Shown here: in pieces, positions 51,492-60,638 of the stretch
Position numbering within the stretch: position 1 is the first letter of the stretch
Layout of the letters: each line of letters opens with the position of its first letter
Source: Nocardioides carbamazepini
Lineage (GTDB): Bacteria; Actinomycetota; Actinomycetes; Propionibacteriales; Nocardioidaceae
DNA length: 64,000 nt
Assembly: GCF_024614185.1 (NCBI RefSeq)
Contig: NZ_JAHTLF010000016.1
Span: 372,001 to 436,000, forward strand
Direction of reading: 5' to 3'
Made by a program: the position numbers and the translations under genes
The notes under the pieces: model-generated
What the model was told of the DNA's origin: nothing
Seen by the model: only the letters and a program-made list of their open reading frames with translations
The model's database searches: none

Positions 51492-52280
51492 ATGGACCTG
51501 GGGTTCACCGAGCACCACACGGTCCTGGTGACCGGTGGCTCGCGCGGCATCGGCGCGGCCATCGTGAAGTCCCTCGCGGAGGAGGGTGTGCGCGACATCC
51601 GCGTGGTCGCCCGCGAGCCGGACTCCCTGGCGGCGCTGGCCTCGCTGATCCGGGAGGACCACGGCATCGAACTCGGCCACGTCGCGCTCGATCTGTCCAC
51701 CGAGGCGGGCCGCGCTCAGCTGTCCGACGTGATCCCCGAGGTCGACGTCCTGGTCAACAACGCCGGCGCGATCCCGCAGGGTGGCCTCGTCGGTGCCGAC
51801 CTGACGGCCTGGCGCCAGGGCTGGGATCTCAAGGTGTGGGGCTATCTCGAGCTGACCAAGATGGCCCTCGAGGCCATGACGGCCCGCGGCTCGGGTGTCG
51901 TGCTCAACATCATCGGCGTCTCGGGGGAGCGCCCTGACGCGACCTACGTCGCCGGTTCGGCGGCCAACGCCGCGCTCATGACCATGACCAGGGCCGTGGG
52001 CGCCTACACCCTGGACCAGGGTGTCCGGGTGCTCGGCATCAACCCCGGTCCGGTCGAGACCGACCGCCTGGTCAACGCGTTGCGCGACCGCGCTGCCCAG
52101 GGACTGGGCGACGCCGAGCGCTGGCAGGAGTACGTCGAGGACTACCCGGGCAAGCGCATCGCCACCCCCGAGGAGGTGGCCCACCTGGCGACCTTCCTGG
52201 TGTCGCCCCGATCGGCCTACACCAGCGGCACGGTCGTGACGCTTGACGGTGGCATGGCCTGGAGGGGGCGCGCGTTGTGA
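51492..52280 (+). CDS. SDR family oxidoreductase
   Basis: A 262-residue short-chain dehydrogenase with TGGSRGIG (about residue 14) and NNAG (about 91). The catalytic Tyr is in ATYVAGSAANAALM: the usual YxxSK has Ser-Ala-Ala-Asn instead of Lys at +4, so the active-site Lys appears to be lacking. A small group of SDRs shares this change (seen also in some 7-alpha-dehydroxylation-like relatives); the activity is doubtful. ATG 51492 follows the previous stop by one base. Confidence 0.85.
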   Translation: MDLGFTEHHTVLVTGGSRGIGAAIVKSLAEEGVRDIRVVAREPDSLAALASLIREDHGIELGHVALDLSTEAGRAQLSDVIPEVDVLVNNAGAIPQGGLVGADLTAWRQGWDLKVWGYLELTKMALEAMTARGSGVVLNIIGVSGERPDATYVAGSAANAALMTMTRAVGAYTLDQGVRVLGINPGPVETDRLVNALRDRAAQGLGDAERWQEYVEDYPGKRIATPEEVAHLATFLVSPRSAYTSGTVVTLDGGMAWRGRAL

Positions 52281-54271
52281 CCCGGGCTGCGACCGACGCT
52301 GGCCGGTTGTTCACGCCGCTCCGGATCGGCGCTCACGTCCTGCCCAACCGGATCGTCAACACGCCGCACCAGACCCACCTCGCGCACGGCGGCCGGGTGA
52401 CGCCCGAGCAGATCGCCTACTACGAGGCCCGGGCGGCCGGCGGCGCCGGCATGATCGTCACGGGCAGCTGGGCGGTGTGGCGCCGGACCTGGACCACGCC
52501 TCTGGTCAACCTCGCCGCGGCCCCCGACGCGCATGCAGGGCACGTCGCGCTCGCGGAGGCCGTCCACCGTCACGGCACCGTGCTGGTGGGTCAGCTGCAC
52601 GACGGTGGTCGGCAGGGCTCGTCGGCCTGGCAGCGCCTGCCGCTACTGGCGCCGAGCGCCATCGCGGACCCTGTCGTGCGAGAGATCCCCAAGGAGCTCG
52701 AGCACGACGAGATCCAGGAGATGATCGCCGCCCACGCGAGTGCGGCGGCCGCACTCTGCGACGCGGGCTGGGACGGTGTCGAGGTGTTCGCGGCGCAGGG
52801 TTACGCGCTCGCTCAGTTCCTCTCGCCCCAGGTCAACCGGCGCCACGACGAGTACGGCGGCGGGCTCGAGGCCCGGATGCGGGTGGTCCTGGACGTGGTC
52901 GCGGCGGTCCGCGATGCCGTCGGCCGGGGTCCCCTGCTCGGCGTCCGGATGAACGCCACCGACCTGGTCGAGGGCGGGCTCGACGTCGAGGACGCCTGCG
53001 AGGTAGCGCGGAGGCTGCAGGGCTCCGGGGCTGTCGACTACCTGAGCGTCAGCGCGGGCAGCAACGAGCTGTATCCCTCGTGGATCGCCGACATGGCCGC
53101 TCCCCGCGCGACCTTCGCCGAGGCAGCAGCCACCGTCTCCGACGCGGTCGACCTCCCGGTACTGGTCGCCACCCGCATCAGGGATCGCTCCGATGCGGAG
53201 CGCGTGCTGAGCGACGGCCGGATAGACATGGTCGGCATGACCCGTGCCCTGATCGCGGACCCCGACCTGCCGCGCAAGCTGCGGTCTGGTCAGGATGCCG
53301 CCGTCCGGCCATGTATCGGGTGCAACCAGGGCTGCCTGGGCAGCCTGCTCGCCGGGGGCGCCCTGCGGTGCACGGTCAACGTCGCGGTGGGGCGCGAGAC
53401 GCTGCCGCCTCCGGTCGTGCGTCGCCGGCGACGGGTTCTCGTCGTCGGCGCCGGCCCCGCTGGACTGCAGGCTGCGGTCACCCTGGCCGAGCAGGGTCAC
53501 GAAGTGACGGTGTGGGAGCGCGCCGATCGGCCGGGCGGGCAGGTCTCCTGGGCCCGGTTGGTGCCCACCCGTGCTGAGCTGGGCTCGATCGTGGACCACC
53601 TTGCCCAGCGCGTCCGCGACCTGGGGATCGATCTCGTGACCGGTCGGGATGCGCGCATCGACGACGTCATGGCCTGCGATGCCGACGTCGTCGTACTGGC
53701 GACGGGCTCGGTTCCCGACCGGACCGGCTTCACCAGCGCCCTACCGGCGGTGGCGGCCGTGCCCGGACACGACCGCCCGCACGTGCGCTCGGCGGTGGAC
53801 GTGCTGGCGGCCGGTCCCCGGGGAGTCAGGGCCGTGGTCGTCGACGACGACCCCCACGGCCAGGCGACGACCGTCGCGGAGCACCTCGGGGCGCTGGGGA
53901 TCGAGACCCACCTGGTCACCCGGTCCATCCACGCCGGGTCCTGGGCGGGACCCGCGAACCTGGAGCCGTTGCACCGCCGGCTGGCCGCGGCCCGCGTCCG
54001 GCTGCACACCTCGACGTGGGTGCAGCGGATCGACGAGGACCATCTCGTCCTGCGTGGCGTCTTCGACGCCCGCACCTGGCGGCTCGACGATGTCGATGAC
54101 GTCGTCCTCGCTACCGGCAACCACGCCGACACGTCCCTGTACGAGGCGCTGCGGGCCGCGGGCGAGAGCCGGCCGGTCATCCGGCTGGGCGACTGCCTGG
54201 CGCCGCGTCGGCTGGATCATGCCATCTGGGATGCCGCGACGATCGACCTGGAGGTCAGCTGTGCTCCGTGA
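52277..54271 (+). CDS. FMN/FAD/4Fe-4S NADH:flavin oxidoreductase (OYE, 2,4-dienoyl-CoA reductase type)
   Basis: A 664-residue protein: FMN barrel (about 1-340), 4Fe-4S site with Cys in CIGCNQGCLG and a fourth Cys before TVN (about residues 344-365), and FAD/NAD(P) domains (VLVVGAGPAGLQAAVTLAEQG, about 386). The OYE carbonyl-binding His/Asn pair (HAAHGYL or HSANGYL) is FAAQGYA here, so it differs from classical enone reductases and is closer to dienoyl-CoA reductase-like enzymes. GTG 52277 overlaps the SDR stop. Likely reduces a conjugated C=C in the CoA-linked pathway. It is a paralogue of the partial gene at 1-1491. Confidence 0.92.
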   Translation: MTRAATDAGRLFTPLRIGAHVLPNRIVNTPHQTHLAHGGRVTPEQIAYYEARAAGGAGMIVTGSWAVWRRTWTTPLVNLAAAPDAHAGHVALAEAVHRHGTVLVGQLHDGGRQGSSAWQRLPLLAPSAIADPVVREIPKELEHDEIQEMIAAHASAAAALCDAGWDGVEVFAAQGYALAQFLSPQVNRRHDEYGGGLEARMRVVLDVVAAVRDAVGRGPLLGVRMNATDLVEGGLDVEDACEVARRLQGSGAVDYLSVSAGSNELYPSWIADMAAPRATFAEAAATVSDAVDLPVLVATRIRDRSDAERVLSDGRIDMVGMTRALIADPDLPRKLRSGQDAAVRPCIGCNQGCLGSLLAGGALRCTVNVAVGRETLPPPVVRRRRRVLVVGAGPAGLQAAVTLAEQGHEVTVWERADRPGGQVSWARLVPTRAELGSIVDHLAQRVRDLGIDLVTGRDARIDDVMACDADVVVLATGSVPDRTGFTSALPAVAAVPGHDRPHVRSAVDVLAAGPRGVRAVVVDDDPHGQATTVAEHLGALGIETHLVTRSIHAGSWAGPANLEPLHRRLAAARVRLHTSTWVQRIDEDHLVLRGVFDARTWRLDDVDDVVLATGNHADTSLYEALRAAGESRPVIRLGDCLAPRRLDHAIWDAATIDLEVSCAP

Positions 54272-55067
54272 ATCCGTGTGCGTGGTCGGGCTGGGCGGCA
54301 TCGGTCACGCGATGGCGAGCCGCCTCGACGAGCGGGGGTGGACAGTCGTCGGAGTGGAGCCCGACGACGGCCGCCGCACGGCGTGGCTCGAGAGTGGTGC
54401 GCGGACGGCCCATCGCGACCTGGGCAGCGTCGACTGGTCCGGGATCGGCCACCTCGTGGTGGCGGTGCGGACCGAGGAGCAGGTGACGCAGGTTCTGGCC
54501 GCGTGCGCGGCGGCACCGACATCGCTTCGCATCCTCCTCGTCAGCACCGTGCGCCCCAGCTTCTGGCGGCGACCGCTCCCAGCGCCACTGGAGCTGGGGC
54601 GCGTGGTCGAGTGCCCTGTGAGCGGCGGCGAGCGACCCGCTCGCGACGGCACGGTGGCCATGTACGCCGCCGGGTGGCGCGAGGAGGAGGACGGGGCGTT
54701 GCTCGCGGACCTGTCCGACTCGATCGTGACCTTGCCCCGGCACGGCGACCCCGCACTCGTGAAGCTCGTCAACAACACCCTCGCCGCCTACAACGCCGCG
54801 AACGCAGCTCGCTGCCTGGAGTTCGTCACTTCGCAAGGAGTCGCCGGCGAGGACTTCCTCCGCGCACTCGGCCGGGGGTCCGGTCGCAGCCACGCGTCCG
54901 CGATCTTGCACCTGCTCTCGCGCAACCAGCTGGAATTGCTCGAGAAGGACGTACGCCTGCTCCGGGAGGACCACCCACAGGCACCGCGCCCGGCCGAACC
55001 GGCGGAACTCGCGGATCTCGTCGCCTCGGCCCTGGGCGAGATCGCCGATCCCGCCGCCGTCGTATGA
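54261..55067 (+). CDS. 3-hydroxyisobutyrate dehydrogenase-like NAD(P)-dependent oxidoreductase
   Basis: A 268-residue beta-hydroxyacid dehydrogenase homologue. The dinucleotide motif is VVGLGGIGHAMASRLDERG (about 8-26), the catalytic region CPVSGGERPARDGT (about 116-129) contains the SGG substrate motif, and the Lys is in LVKLVNNTLAAYN (about 164-176), KxxxN being the catalytic lysine/asparagine motif. GTG 54261 overlaps the OYE end by 11 bases and GAGG lies six bases before. It ends the ThDP operon and is convergent with the IclR gene. Confidence 0.87.
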   Translation: MLRESVCVVGLGGIGHAMASRLDERGWTVVGVEPDDGRRTAWLESGARTAHRDLGSVDWSGIGHLVVAVRTEEQVTQVLAACAAAPTSLRILLVSTVRPSFWRRPLPAPLELGRVVECPVSGGERPARDGTVAMYAAGWREEEDGALLADLSDSIVTLPRHGDPALVKLVNNTLAAYNAANAARCLEFVTSQGVAGEDFLRALGRGSGRSHASAILHLLSRNQLELLEKDVRLLREDHPQAPRPAEPAELADLVASALGEIADPAAVV

Positions 55068-55104
55068 CCCTCGCCCGCAGCGCAAGCAGCTCCCACTCCT
55101 GGCC

Positions 55105-55857
55105 TCAGGGACGGGAGTCCCAGCGCTCCCGGTGCGCGACCAGTAGGTCGGTGAGCTCCTGGCGGCGGTGACCGATCTCTTCCTCGGAGCCCACGATGCT
55201 GACGGCACCCGTGGTGCGGCCGGACTCTCGCACCGCGATCGAGACGCCGTCGGCGACCTCGGAGGTGTGGGGGCCGGCGCATACGCCGGTCTCGCGGATC
55301 TCGTCGAGGGCGGCGAGGAAACGCTCCACCCGCTCCTCGTCCTCGGGGGGCAGCGAGGACAGGTAGGTCCAGAGGTCGCGGCGGGTGAAGTCGGCCAGCA
55401 GCACCCACCCTGCCGAGGTCCGGATGAGCGAGCGCCGGATGAAGTTCTTCGCCAGGTAGTCGTATCGCGGCTCGCGGGAGACGTTGTCGATGTAGAAGAC
55501 GTCGGTGCTCACGGCGATGGACAGCAGGGTCGTCAGGCCGCAGCTCGCGTGGATCGACTCCAGGACGGCGTGGTCGATACGTGTGACCATGTGCCGCCCC
55601 GCGATCAGGTTGAGCAGGTACGGCGCGGTTCCGAGCGAGTAGCGACGATCGCGCTCGTCGAGGTAGCCGGTCGCCGCCAGGCCGTTGACGAGACCCTGGA
55701 TCGAACTGACCGGTGCGTCCACTGCCCGGGCGAGCTCGGTCAGGGTCATGCCCTGCTCGCTGCGAGCGACGTGCTCGAGGACGGCGGCGAGCCGGTCCAC
55801 CATTCGATGGCGACGACGTACCGGGGGTCCGGGTTCGGTCGAAGGGTCGAGGGCCAC
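55105..55857 (-). CDS. IclR family transcriptional regulator
   Basis: A 250-residue IclR protein: winged helix LTELARAVDAPVSSIQGLVNGL (about residues 38-59) and GAF-like effector domain (SIAVSTDVFYIDN; GVSIAVRESGRTTGAVSIVG). GTG 55857 is chosen because GGAGA lies seven bases before it; upstream GTG/ATG codons at 55908/55905 lack such a site. It is divergent from the Liv importer and convergent with the catabolic operon. The matching operators at 55921 and 44414 make it the best candidate regulator for both. Confidence 0.9.
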   Translation of the reverse strand: MALDPSTEPGPPVRRRHRMVDRLAAVLEHVARSEQGMTLTELARAVDAPVSSIQGLVNGLAATGYLDERDRRYSLGTAPYLLNLIAGRHMVTRIDHAVLESIHASCGLTTLLSIAVSTDVFYIDNVSREPRYDYLAKNFIRRSLIRTSAGWVLLADFTRRDLWTYLSSLPPEDEERVERFLAALDEIRETGVCAGPHTSEVADGVSIAVRESGRTTGAVSIVGSEEEIGHRRQELTDLLVAHRERWDSRP

Positions 55858-55920
55858 GATGTGTCTCCTGTGTCGACGGGGTAGGGGAGCAGGATAGGCG
55901 TTCATCACTCAGATCCGCTA

Positions 55921-55970
55921 TTACGTAGAATAATCGGCTATTGCGTAACCTGGCTCATTCGGGGCATAGT
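55921..55970 (+). promoter_or_regulatory. IclR-type operator overlapping the promoter of the Liv importer
   Basis: TTACGTA (55921-55927) and TGCGTAA (55942-55948) are separated by 14 bases; arms match except one T/C. TTGCGT (55941-55946) and CATAGT (55965-55970), 18 bases apart, form the promoter, exactly as at 44434-44463. The site is 64 bases from the IclR start. Confidence 0.72.
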
Positions 55971-56052
55971 GACGTGACGCATCTGCGTGACCTGCGTCAT
56001 AAGCCGCGCGGTCACGACCCGAGCAGTGCTCACCCGACCTGGAGGAAACCCG

Positions 56053-57273
56053 ATGAACCGAGTGACGACGTTGAGGAAGCTGACCGCCCCGGTCCTCGTG
56101 GCGGGCCTCGCCCTGCCGCTGGCCGCCTGCGGTGGTGAGGCCGGCGGTGGGGCCGAGGACGGCGTCGTCGTCTTCGGCCTCTCGGCGCCCTTGTCCGGCG
56201 ACGCGGCCGGCTGGGGCAGCGCCTCCAAGTGGCTCGCGGAGAAGGCCGCGGACGAGATCAACGCGGCCGGCGGCATCGAGACCGAGGATGGCTCGGTCGA
56301 GATCGAGATCGTCATCCAGGACAACGAGTACACCGCCGCGGGCGGTGCGCGGGCCGCGCAGACGCTGCTGACCCGCGAGAAGGTCGACATGATCGCCTTC
56401 AGCGTGGGCACCGCCCCGGTGCAGGCGCTGCAGTCGATGACCGAGCGCCAGAAGGTCCCGATGATGACCTCGGCGTGGGGGAAGGATCTCAAGGGCCCTG
56501 ACTTCCCCTACACGTTCACCGTCATCAACACCCCCTTCGAGGTGTTGCGCCCGCTGGCTGAGTACGTCCTCGAGGCTGAGGGCGGCTTCGAGAGCATCGC
56601 GCTGCTCGGCGTCAACGACGCCACCGGCATCCAGTCCGAGGAGGTTGCCCAGGAGGTGTGGGCAGAGCTCGGCGTCGAGGTCGTCAGCTCGGACTTCTAC
56701 GAGCACGGCACGACCGAGTTCGCCCCGATCGCCACCAAGCTGCTGCGCACCAAGCCGGACGCCATCGACCTCACGACGGTCACCCCCGGGCCGGCGGGGC
56801 TGCTGCTGCAGGCACTCGAGGACCAAGGTTGGGACGGTCCCACCCTGCTCAGCGCGGGGACCGGCGGACAGGCGCTCGTCGAGGCCGCCAGCGGCGCCGC
56901 CGAGGGTGTCTACATGGGTCTGGCCGCGGACTTCTCCGACACCAACGCGACCGAGAAGCAGCAGGAGCTGCAGGCCGGTCTGGAGAAGGCCACCGGTGAG
57001 GACCTCAACGGCGTGACCATCGGTGCCTACGACGGCGTGATCGCGCTCGCTGCCGCGATCGAGGAGGCGGGCACGATCGAGTCCGACGCTGTGCGCGAGG
57101 CGCTCACGGAGATCACCTTCGAGAGCTCGTGGGGCGCCGCCGCCTTCGGCGCCGAGGACGTCTACGGGGCCAAGCAGCAGATCCTCACTCCGATGATCGT
57201 GACCCAGGTCCGCGGCGACGCCATCGTCGAGGTCGAGCGCATCGTCCCCGCCGAGCTCGAGTCGCTGCAGTGA
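56053..57273 (+). CDS. Branched-chain-amino-acid-type ABC importer substrate-binding lipoprotein
   Basis: A 406-residue lipoprotein. GGAGGAAA precedes ATG 56053; a signal peptide with lipobox LAAC (about residues 22-25) follows. The mature part has the type I binding-protein pattern of LivK (GLSAPLSGDAAGWGSASKWLA; AINAAGGIETEDG), including the (D/E)NEYTAAGGARAAQTLL strand. Such proteins bind amino acids, amides, urea, aromatic acids and other carboxylates. With the neighbouring catabolic operon the ligand is more likely a carboxylic acid of the pathway than an amino acid (inference). Confidence 0.9.
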   Translation: MNRVTTLRKLTAPVLVAGLALPLAACGGEAGGGAEDGVVVFGLSAPLSGDAAGWGSASKWLAEKAADEINAAGGIETEDGSVEIEIVIQDNEYTAAGGARAAQTLLTREKVDMIAFSVGTAPVQALQSMTERQKVPMMTSAWGKDLKGPDFPYTFTVINTPFEVLRPLAEYVLEAEGGFESIALLGVNDATGIQSEEVAQEVWAELGVEVVSSDFYEHGTTEFAPIATKLLRTKPDAIDLTTVTPGPAGLLLQALEDQGWDGPTLLSAGTGGQALVEAASGAAEGVYMGLAADFSDTNATEKQQELQAGLEKATGEDLNGVTIGAYDGVIALAAAIEEAGTIESDAVREALTEITFESSWGAAAFGAEDVYGAKQQILTPMIVTQVRGDAIVEVERIVPAELESLQ

Positions 57274-57310
57274 TCGGCCGCACGAGCACCGCCAGCAGGA
57301 GTTGACGCGC

Positions 57311-58198
57311 GTGGACCTCTTCGTCCAGATGACGGTGAACGGGCTGCAGATCGGTTCGGTCTACATCCTCTTCGCCCTCGGCCTGACCCTCATCTTCGGG
57401 GTCATGCAGGTGGTGAACTTCGCCCACGGGGCGCTGTTCGCGATCGCCGCCTACACGGCGTACGTGATCTTGACCTACGGCGCCGACCACCTCCCGGGCG
57501 TGCCGGCCTGGCTGCTCTACATCGGCTCGTTCGCGGTGGCGACGGTCCTGCTCGGGCTCATCGGCATCGCCTTGTACTACGCCTTCTTCAAACGCTTCGC
57601 CGGCGATCTGATCTCCACCCTCATCGTCACGATCGGATTCGCCCTGGTCGTGGAGGTGATCGTGCGGGAGACGTTCTCGGCCCAGCCGAAGTCGGTGCCG
57701 CCTGTCGTCGAGGGTCGCCTCTCGCTCCTCGGCGCCTCGGTCACCTGGGAGCGCGTCGTGATCTTCGTCGTGGCCATCGCGGTCACCGTCGCCGTCGCTG
57801 CGTTCGTTCGCACCACGATGACCGGCACGGCCCTGCGAGCCGTCACTTCCGACGCGGAGGCGGCCGCGCTCCAGGGCATCAACGTCACCCGGATCGCGCT
57901 CGTCGGGGTCCTGCTGGCCACGACGCTCGCCGCCGTGGCCGGTGTCCTGATCGCCCCTGCCACCGTGGTCACTCCGACCATGGGATTCGAGTTCTTGATG
58001 AAGGGCTTCGTCATCATCATCCTGGGCGGCCTCGGCAGTCTGACGGGGGCCATCTACGGCGGCCTGCTGGTCGGCATGGCCGAGAGCGTGGGCACGCAGA
58101 TGCTGGACCTCACGACGGCCACGATCTTCACGTTCTGCGTAGTCATCCTCGTCCTGCTCTTCCGTCCTCAGGGGTTGATGGGTCATGCGGAGCTCTGA
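57311..58198 (+). CDS. livH: Branched-chain-type ABC importer permease (LivH-like)
   Basis: A 295-residue permease with about eight hydrophobic segments and the family loop GINVTRIALVGVLLATTLAA; NGLQIGSVYILFALGLTLIFG starts the first span. GTG 57311 is preferred to TTG 57302 because AGGAG at 57297-57301 is directly adjacent to the TTG but nine bases from GTG. Its end overlaps LivM by 14 bases. Confidence 0.9.
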   Translation: MDLFVQMTVNGLQIGSVYILFALGLTLIFGVMQVVNFAHGALFAIAAYTAYVILTYGADHLPGVPAWLLYIGSFAVATVLLGLIGIALYYAFFKRFAGDLISTLIVTIGFALVVEVIVRETFSAQPKSVPPVVEGRLSLLGASVTWERVVIFVVAIAVTVAVAAFVRTTMTGTALRAVTSDAEAAALQGINVTRIALVGVLLATTLAAVAGVLIAPATVVTPTMGFEFLMKGFVIIILGGLGSLTGAIYGGLLVGMAESVGTQMLDLTTATIFTFCVVILVLLFRPQGLMGHAEL

Positions 58199-59168
58199 GT
58201 GGCTGGTGCCGGTCGGCGTCACCGCGGCCGCGGTCGTGATCGGTCTGGTGACCGGCCTGGGCGATGGGGTGGGGGCCTTGGTAGTGCCGTGGATCTGTAT
58301 CCACGCCCTGCTCGCCATGGCGATGCGTCTGGTCATGCAGGTCGGTGAGATCAACCTGGCCGTCGGCGCCTTCTACGGCATCGGCGCCTACACCGCGGCA
58401 CAGATGAACCTGCTCCTCGAGGCGCCGCTCCTGGTCTCAGTCGTCGCTGGCGGCCTGCTCGCCGGAGCCGCCGCCTTGGTGTTCGGCGGGCTGGTGCTGC
58501 GGGTCAGCGGGGCGGCCTTCATCCTGGTCAGCTTCGCGGCCAACGAGGTGCTGCGCCTGACGCTGACGAAGACGGAGTGGGTGGGGGGCAACTCCGGGCT
58601 GGTGGGCGTCTTCGCCGACCCCCGGGCCGTCGTCACCGCGATGGTCATAGTCACCGGCGTCGTCGCGCTGCTGCTCGTGATGCTTGAGCGGTCCCGATGG
58701 GGACGTCAGTTCGCGGTGGTCGAGAACAAGCCGCTCCTGGCGTCCTGCGCCGGGATCAACCCCCGGTCGGTCAAGCTGATCGCGCTGGTCGCCTCCGGCG
58801 TGATCTGCGGCGTCGCCGGTGGGCTCTTCGCCCACTACAGCTCCGTCGTCGCGCCTCCTGACTTCTCGTACATGATCTCCATCTCTGTGTTGGCGTTCGT
58901 GATGATCGGCGGCCGCGACCACCTTCTCGGGGCTGTCGTCGGTGCTGCAGTGCTGACCTACCTGACGGAGGAGATGCGCATGTTCGGGGCCTACGAGCCC
59001 GTCATCTACGGCGGAGCGCTCATGATCGCCATGGTGCTCATGCCCAAGGGCCTCGTCGGTGCCGCGCACGACGTGCTTCGGCGCGTCACCGACTCGCGAA
59101 GAGGCTCGTCCAGCGACCCGACGGGTGAGCCTTCACCTGCGCCCCGCGAGAAGGAGCGTGCCTCGTGA
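58185..59168 (+). CDS. livM: Branched-chain-type ABC importer permease (LivM-like)
   Basis: A 327-residue permease with about nine hydrophobic segments. The family motifs are QVGEINLAVGAFYGIGAYTAA (about residues 46-66) and GINPRSVKLIALVASGVICGVAGGLFAHY (about 193-221), a loop that contacts the ATPase. A polar tail of about 25 residues (SRRGSSSDPTGEPSPAPREK) ends the protein. The stop overlaps LivG by four bases. Confidence 0.9.
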   Translation: MRSSEWLVPVGVTAAAVVIGLVTGLGDGVGALVVPWICIHALLAMAMRLVMQVGEINLAVGAFYGIGAYTAAQMNLLLEAPLLVSVVAGGLLAGAAALVFGGLVLRVSGAAFILVSFAANEVLRLTLTKTEWVGGNSGLVGVFADPRAVVTAMVIVTGVVALLLVMLERSRWGRQFAVVENKPLLASCAGINPRSVKLIALVASGVICGVAGGLFAHYSSVVAPPDFSYMISISVLAFVMIGGRDHLLGAVVGAAVLTYLTEEMRMFGAYEPVIYGGALMIAMVLMPKGLVGAAHDVLRRVTDSRRGSSSDPTGEPSPAPREKERAS

Positions 59169-59923
59169 GCGCCCCCACTCCCTCGGTGCCACCGGCCCCG
59201 ACACCCCCTCGTGCCGGCGGGCCGGTGCTGCACCTGCGCTCTGTCAGTCGTGCCTTCGGTGGGCTCAAGGCCGTCGACGACGTGACGCTGGAACTGCACG
59301 AGGGTGAGATCCTCGGACTCATCGGGCCCAACGGCGCGGGCAAGAGCACGCTGTTCAACATCATCAGCGGAGTCCATCCGGCCTCCACGGGCAGCGTGGT
59401 GCTCGACGGTCGTGACATCACCGGACTCTCCACGCACGCGATCACCCGGCGCGGCCTGAGCCGCACACTGCAGGACCACGGCGTGTTCGCGCCGCTGACG
59501 GTGAGGGCGAACGTCGAGGCGGTCCACGGCGCAACGCGTCGCAGCCGCGCCGGCCGTTCGGTCCAGGACCTGCTCGAGGCGTGCATGCTGGCCGACCTGG
59601 CCGACACGGTGGCCGGCGACCTGCCCCACGGGTGCGAGCGCCGGCTGAGCATTGCGATCGCGCTCGCGACGTCCCCCCGGCTGCTGTGCCTCGATGAGCC
59701 GCTCTCCGGGCTCAACGAGGAGGAGACCTCCGAGGTGCTCGATCTCGTCCGGGACCTTCGCGGCAGCTGGGGCATGACCGTGCTCTTCATCGACCACAAC
59801 ATGCGCGCGGTGATGCGTCTCTGCGACCGTGTCGCAGTTCTCGACCGAGGTCGGAAGATCTGCGACGGCCCACCTCACGAGGTCCAGAAGGACCCCCGGA
59901 TGATCGAGGCTTACCTTGGCTGA
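59165..59923 (+). CDS. livG: Branched-chain-type ABC importer ATP-binding protein (LivG-like)
   Basis: A 252-residue ATPase. Walker A is GPNGAGKST (about residues 54-62). Walker B LLCLDEPLSGLNEEE (about 177-191) and the family-typical RTLQDHGVF segment (about 99) are present. The signature reads LPHGCERRLSIAIAL, a Liv-type replacement of LSGGQ (relatives usually LPYGxQRRLEIARAL). GTG 59165 overlaps LivM; its stop is inside LivF. Confidence 0.9.
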   Translation: MSAPTPSVPPAPTPPRAGGPVLHLRSVSRAFGGLKAVDDVTLELHEGEILGLIGPNGAGKSTLFNIISGVHPASTGSVVLDGRDITGLSTHAITRRGLSRTLQDHGVFAPLTVRANVEAVHGATRRSRAGRSVQDLLEACMLADLADTVAGDLPHGCERRLSIAIALATSPRLLCLDEPLSGLNEEETSEVLDLVRDLRGSWGMTVLFIDHNMRAVMRLCDRVAVLDRGRKICDGPPHEVQKDPRMIEAYLG

Positions 59924-60638
59924 CGAAGCGACGAGCGCTGACATCGACGTTCGGTCCATCCGGGTGCGCTACGGACGCGCCCTTGCCCTGGACGGCGTGT
60001 CCCTGACCGCGAGGCGCGGCCAGGTCACCGCCGTCATCGGAGCCAACGGCGCCGGCAAGTCCACGCTGCTGAAGGCGATCATGGGGCTCGTCCCCGTCGC
60101 CGAGGGATCGATCCGCATCCGGGACGAAGATCGCACGAACGCCGAGACCAGGGATGTCGTGGCCGATGGAACCGCTCTGGTGCCCGAGGGCCGTCGACTG
60201 TTCGGTGACCTGACCGTCGAGGAGAACCTCAAGGTGGGTGGCTACCGCGTCCGTCGATCCGGCGGCTCTGCGTTCGACGAGGTCATGGCTCTCTTCCCGG
60301 AGCTCGAGCCCAAGCTGCGCATCAGGGCGGGGCACCTCAGCGGGGGCCAGCAGCAGATGGTGGCCATCGGGCGGGCCATGATGAGCCGCCCGCGGATCCT
60401 CATGCTCGATGAGCCGTGCGCCGGTCTGGCGCCCATCGTCGTCCAGCGCATCGCTGGCCTGTTCGGGCAGATCGCGCAGTCCGGGACGACGGTGTTGCTC
60501 ATCGAGCAGAACGCGACAGTGGCACTCGACGTGTCCCACCACTGCTGCGTGCTCGAGACCGGCAAGGTCGTCCTGGCGGGCAGGTCCGACGAACTGCGCA
60601 ACAACGACTTCGTGGCCCATGCCTACCTCGGCATCTGA
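59916..60638 (+). CDS. livF: Branched-chain-type ABC importer ATP-binding protein (LivF-like)
   Basis: A 240-residue ATPase. Walker A GANGAGKST (about residues 37-45), signature LSGGQQQMVAIGRAMM (about 139-154) and Walker B LMLDEPCAGLAP (about 159-170) are present; the LVPEGRRLFGDLTVEENL stretch is diagnostic for LivF. The start is TTG 59916, overlapping the LivG stop by eight bases. The end overlaps the NTF2-fold gene by 20 bases. Confidence 0.9.
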   Translation: MADEATSADIDVRSIRVRYGRALALDGVSLTARRGQVTAVIGANGAGKSTLLKAIMGLVPVAEGSIRIRDEDRTNAETRDVVADGTALVPEGRRLFGDLTVEENLKVGGYRVRRSGGSAFDEVMALFPELEPKLRIRAGHLSGGQQQMVAIGRAMMSRPRILMLDEPCAGLAPIVVQRIAGLFGQIAQSGTTVLLIEQNATVALDVSHHCCVLETGKVVLAGRSDELRNNDFVAHAYLGI

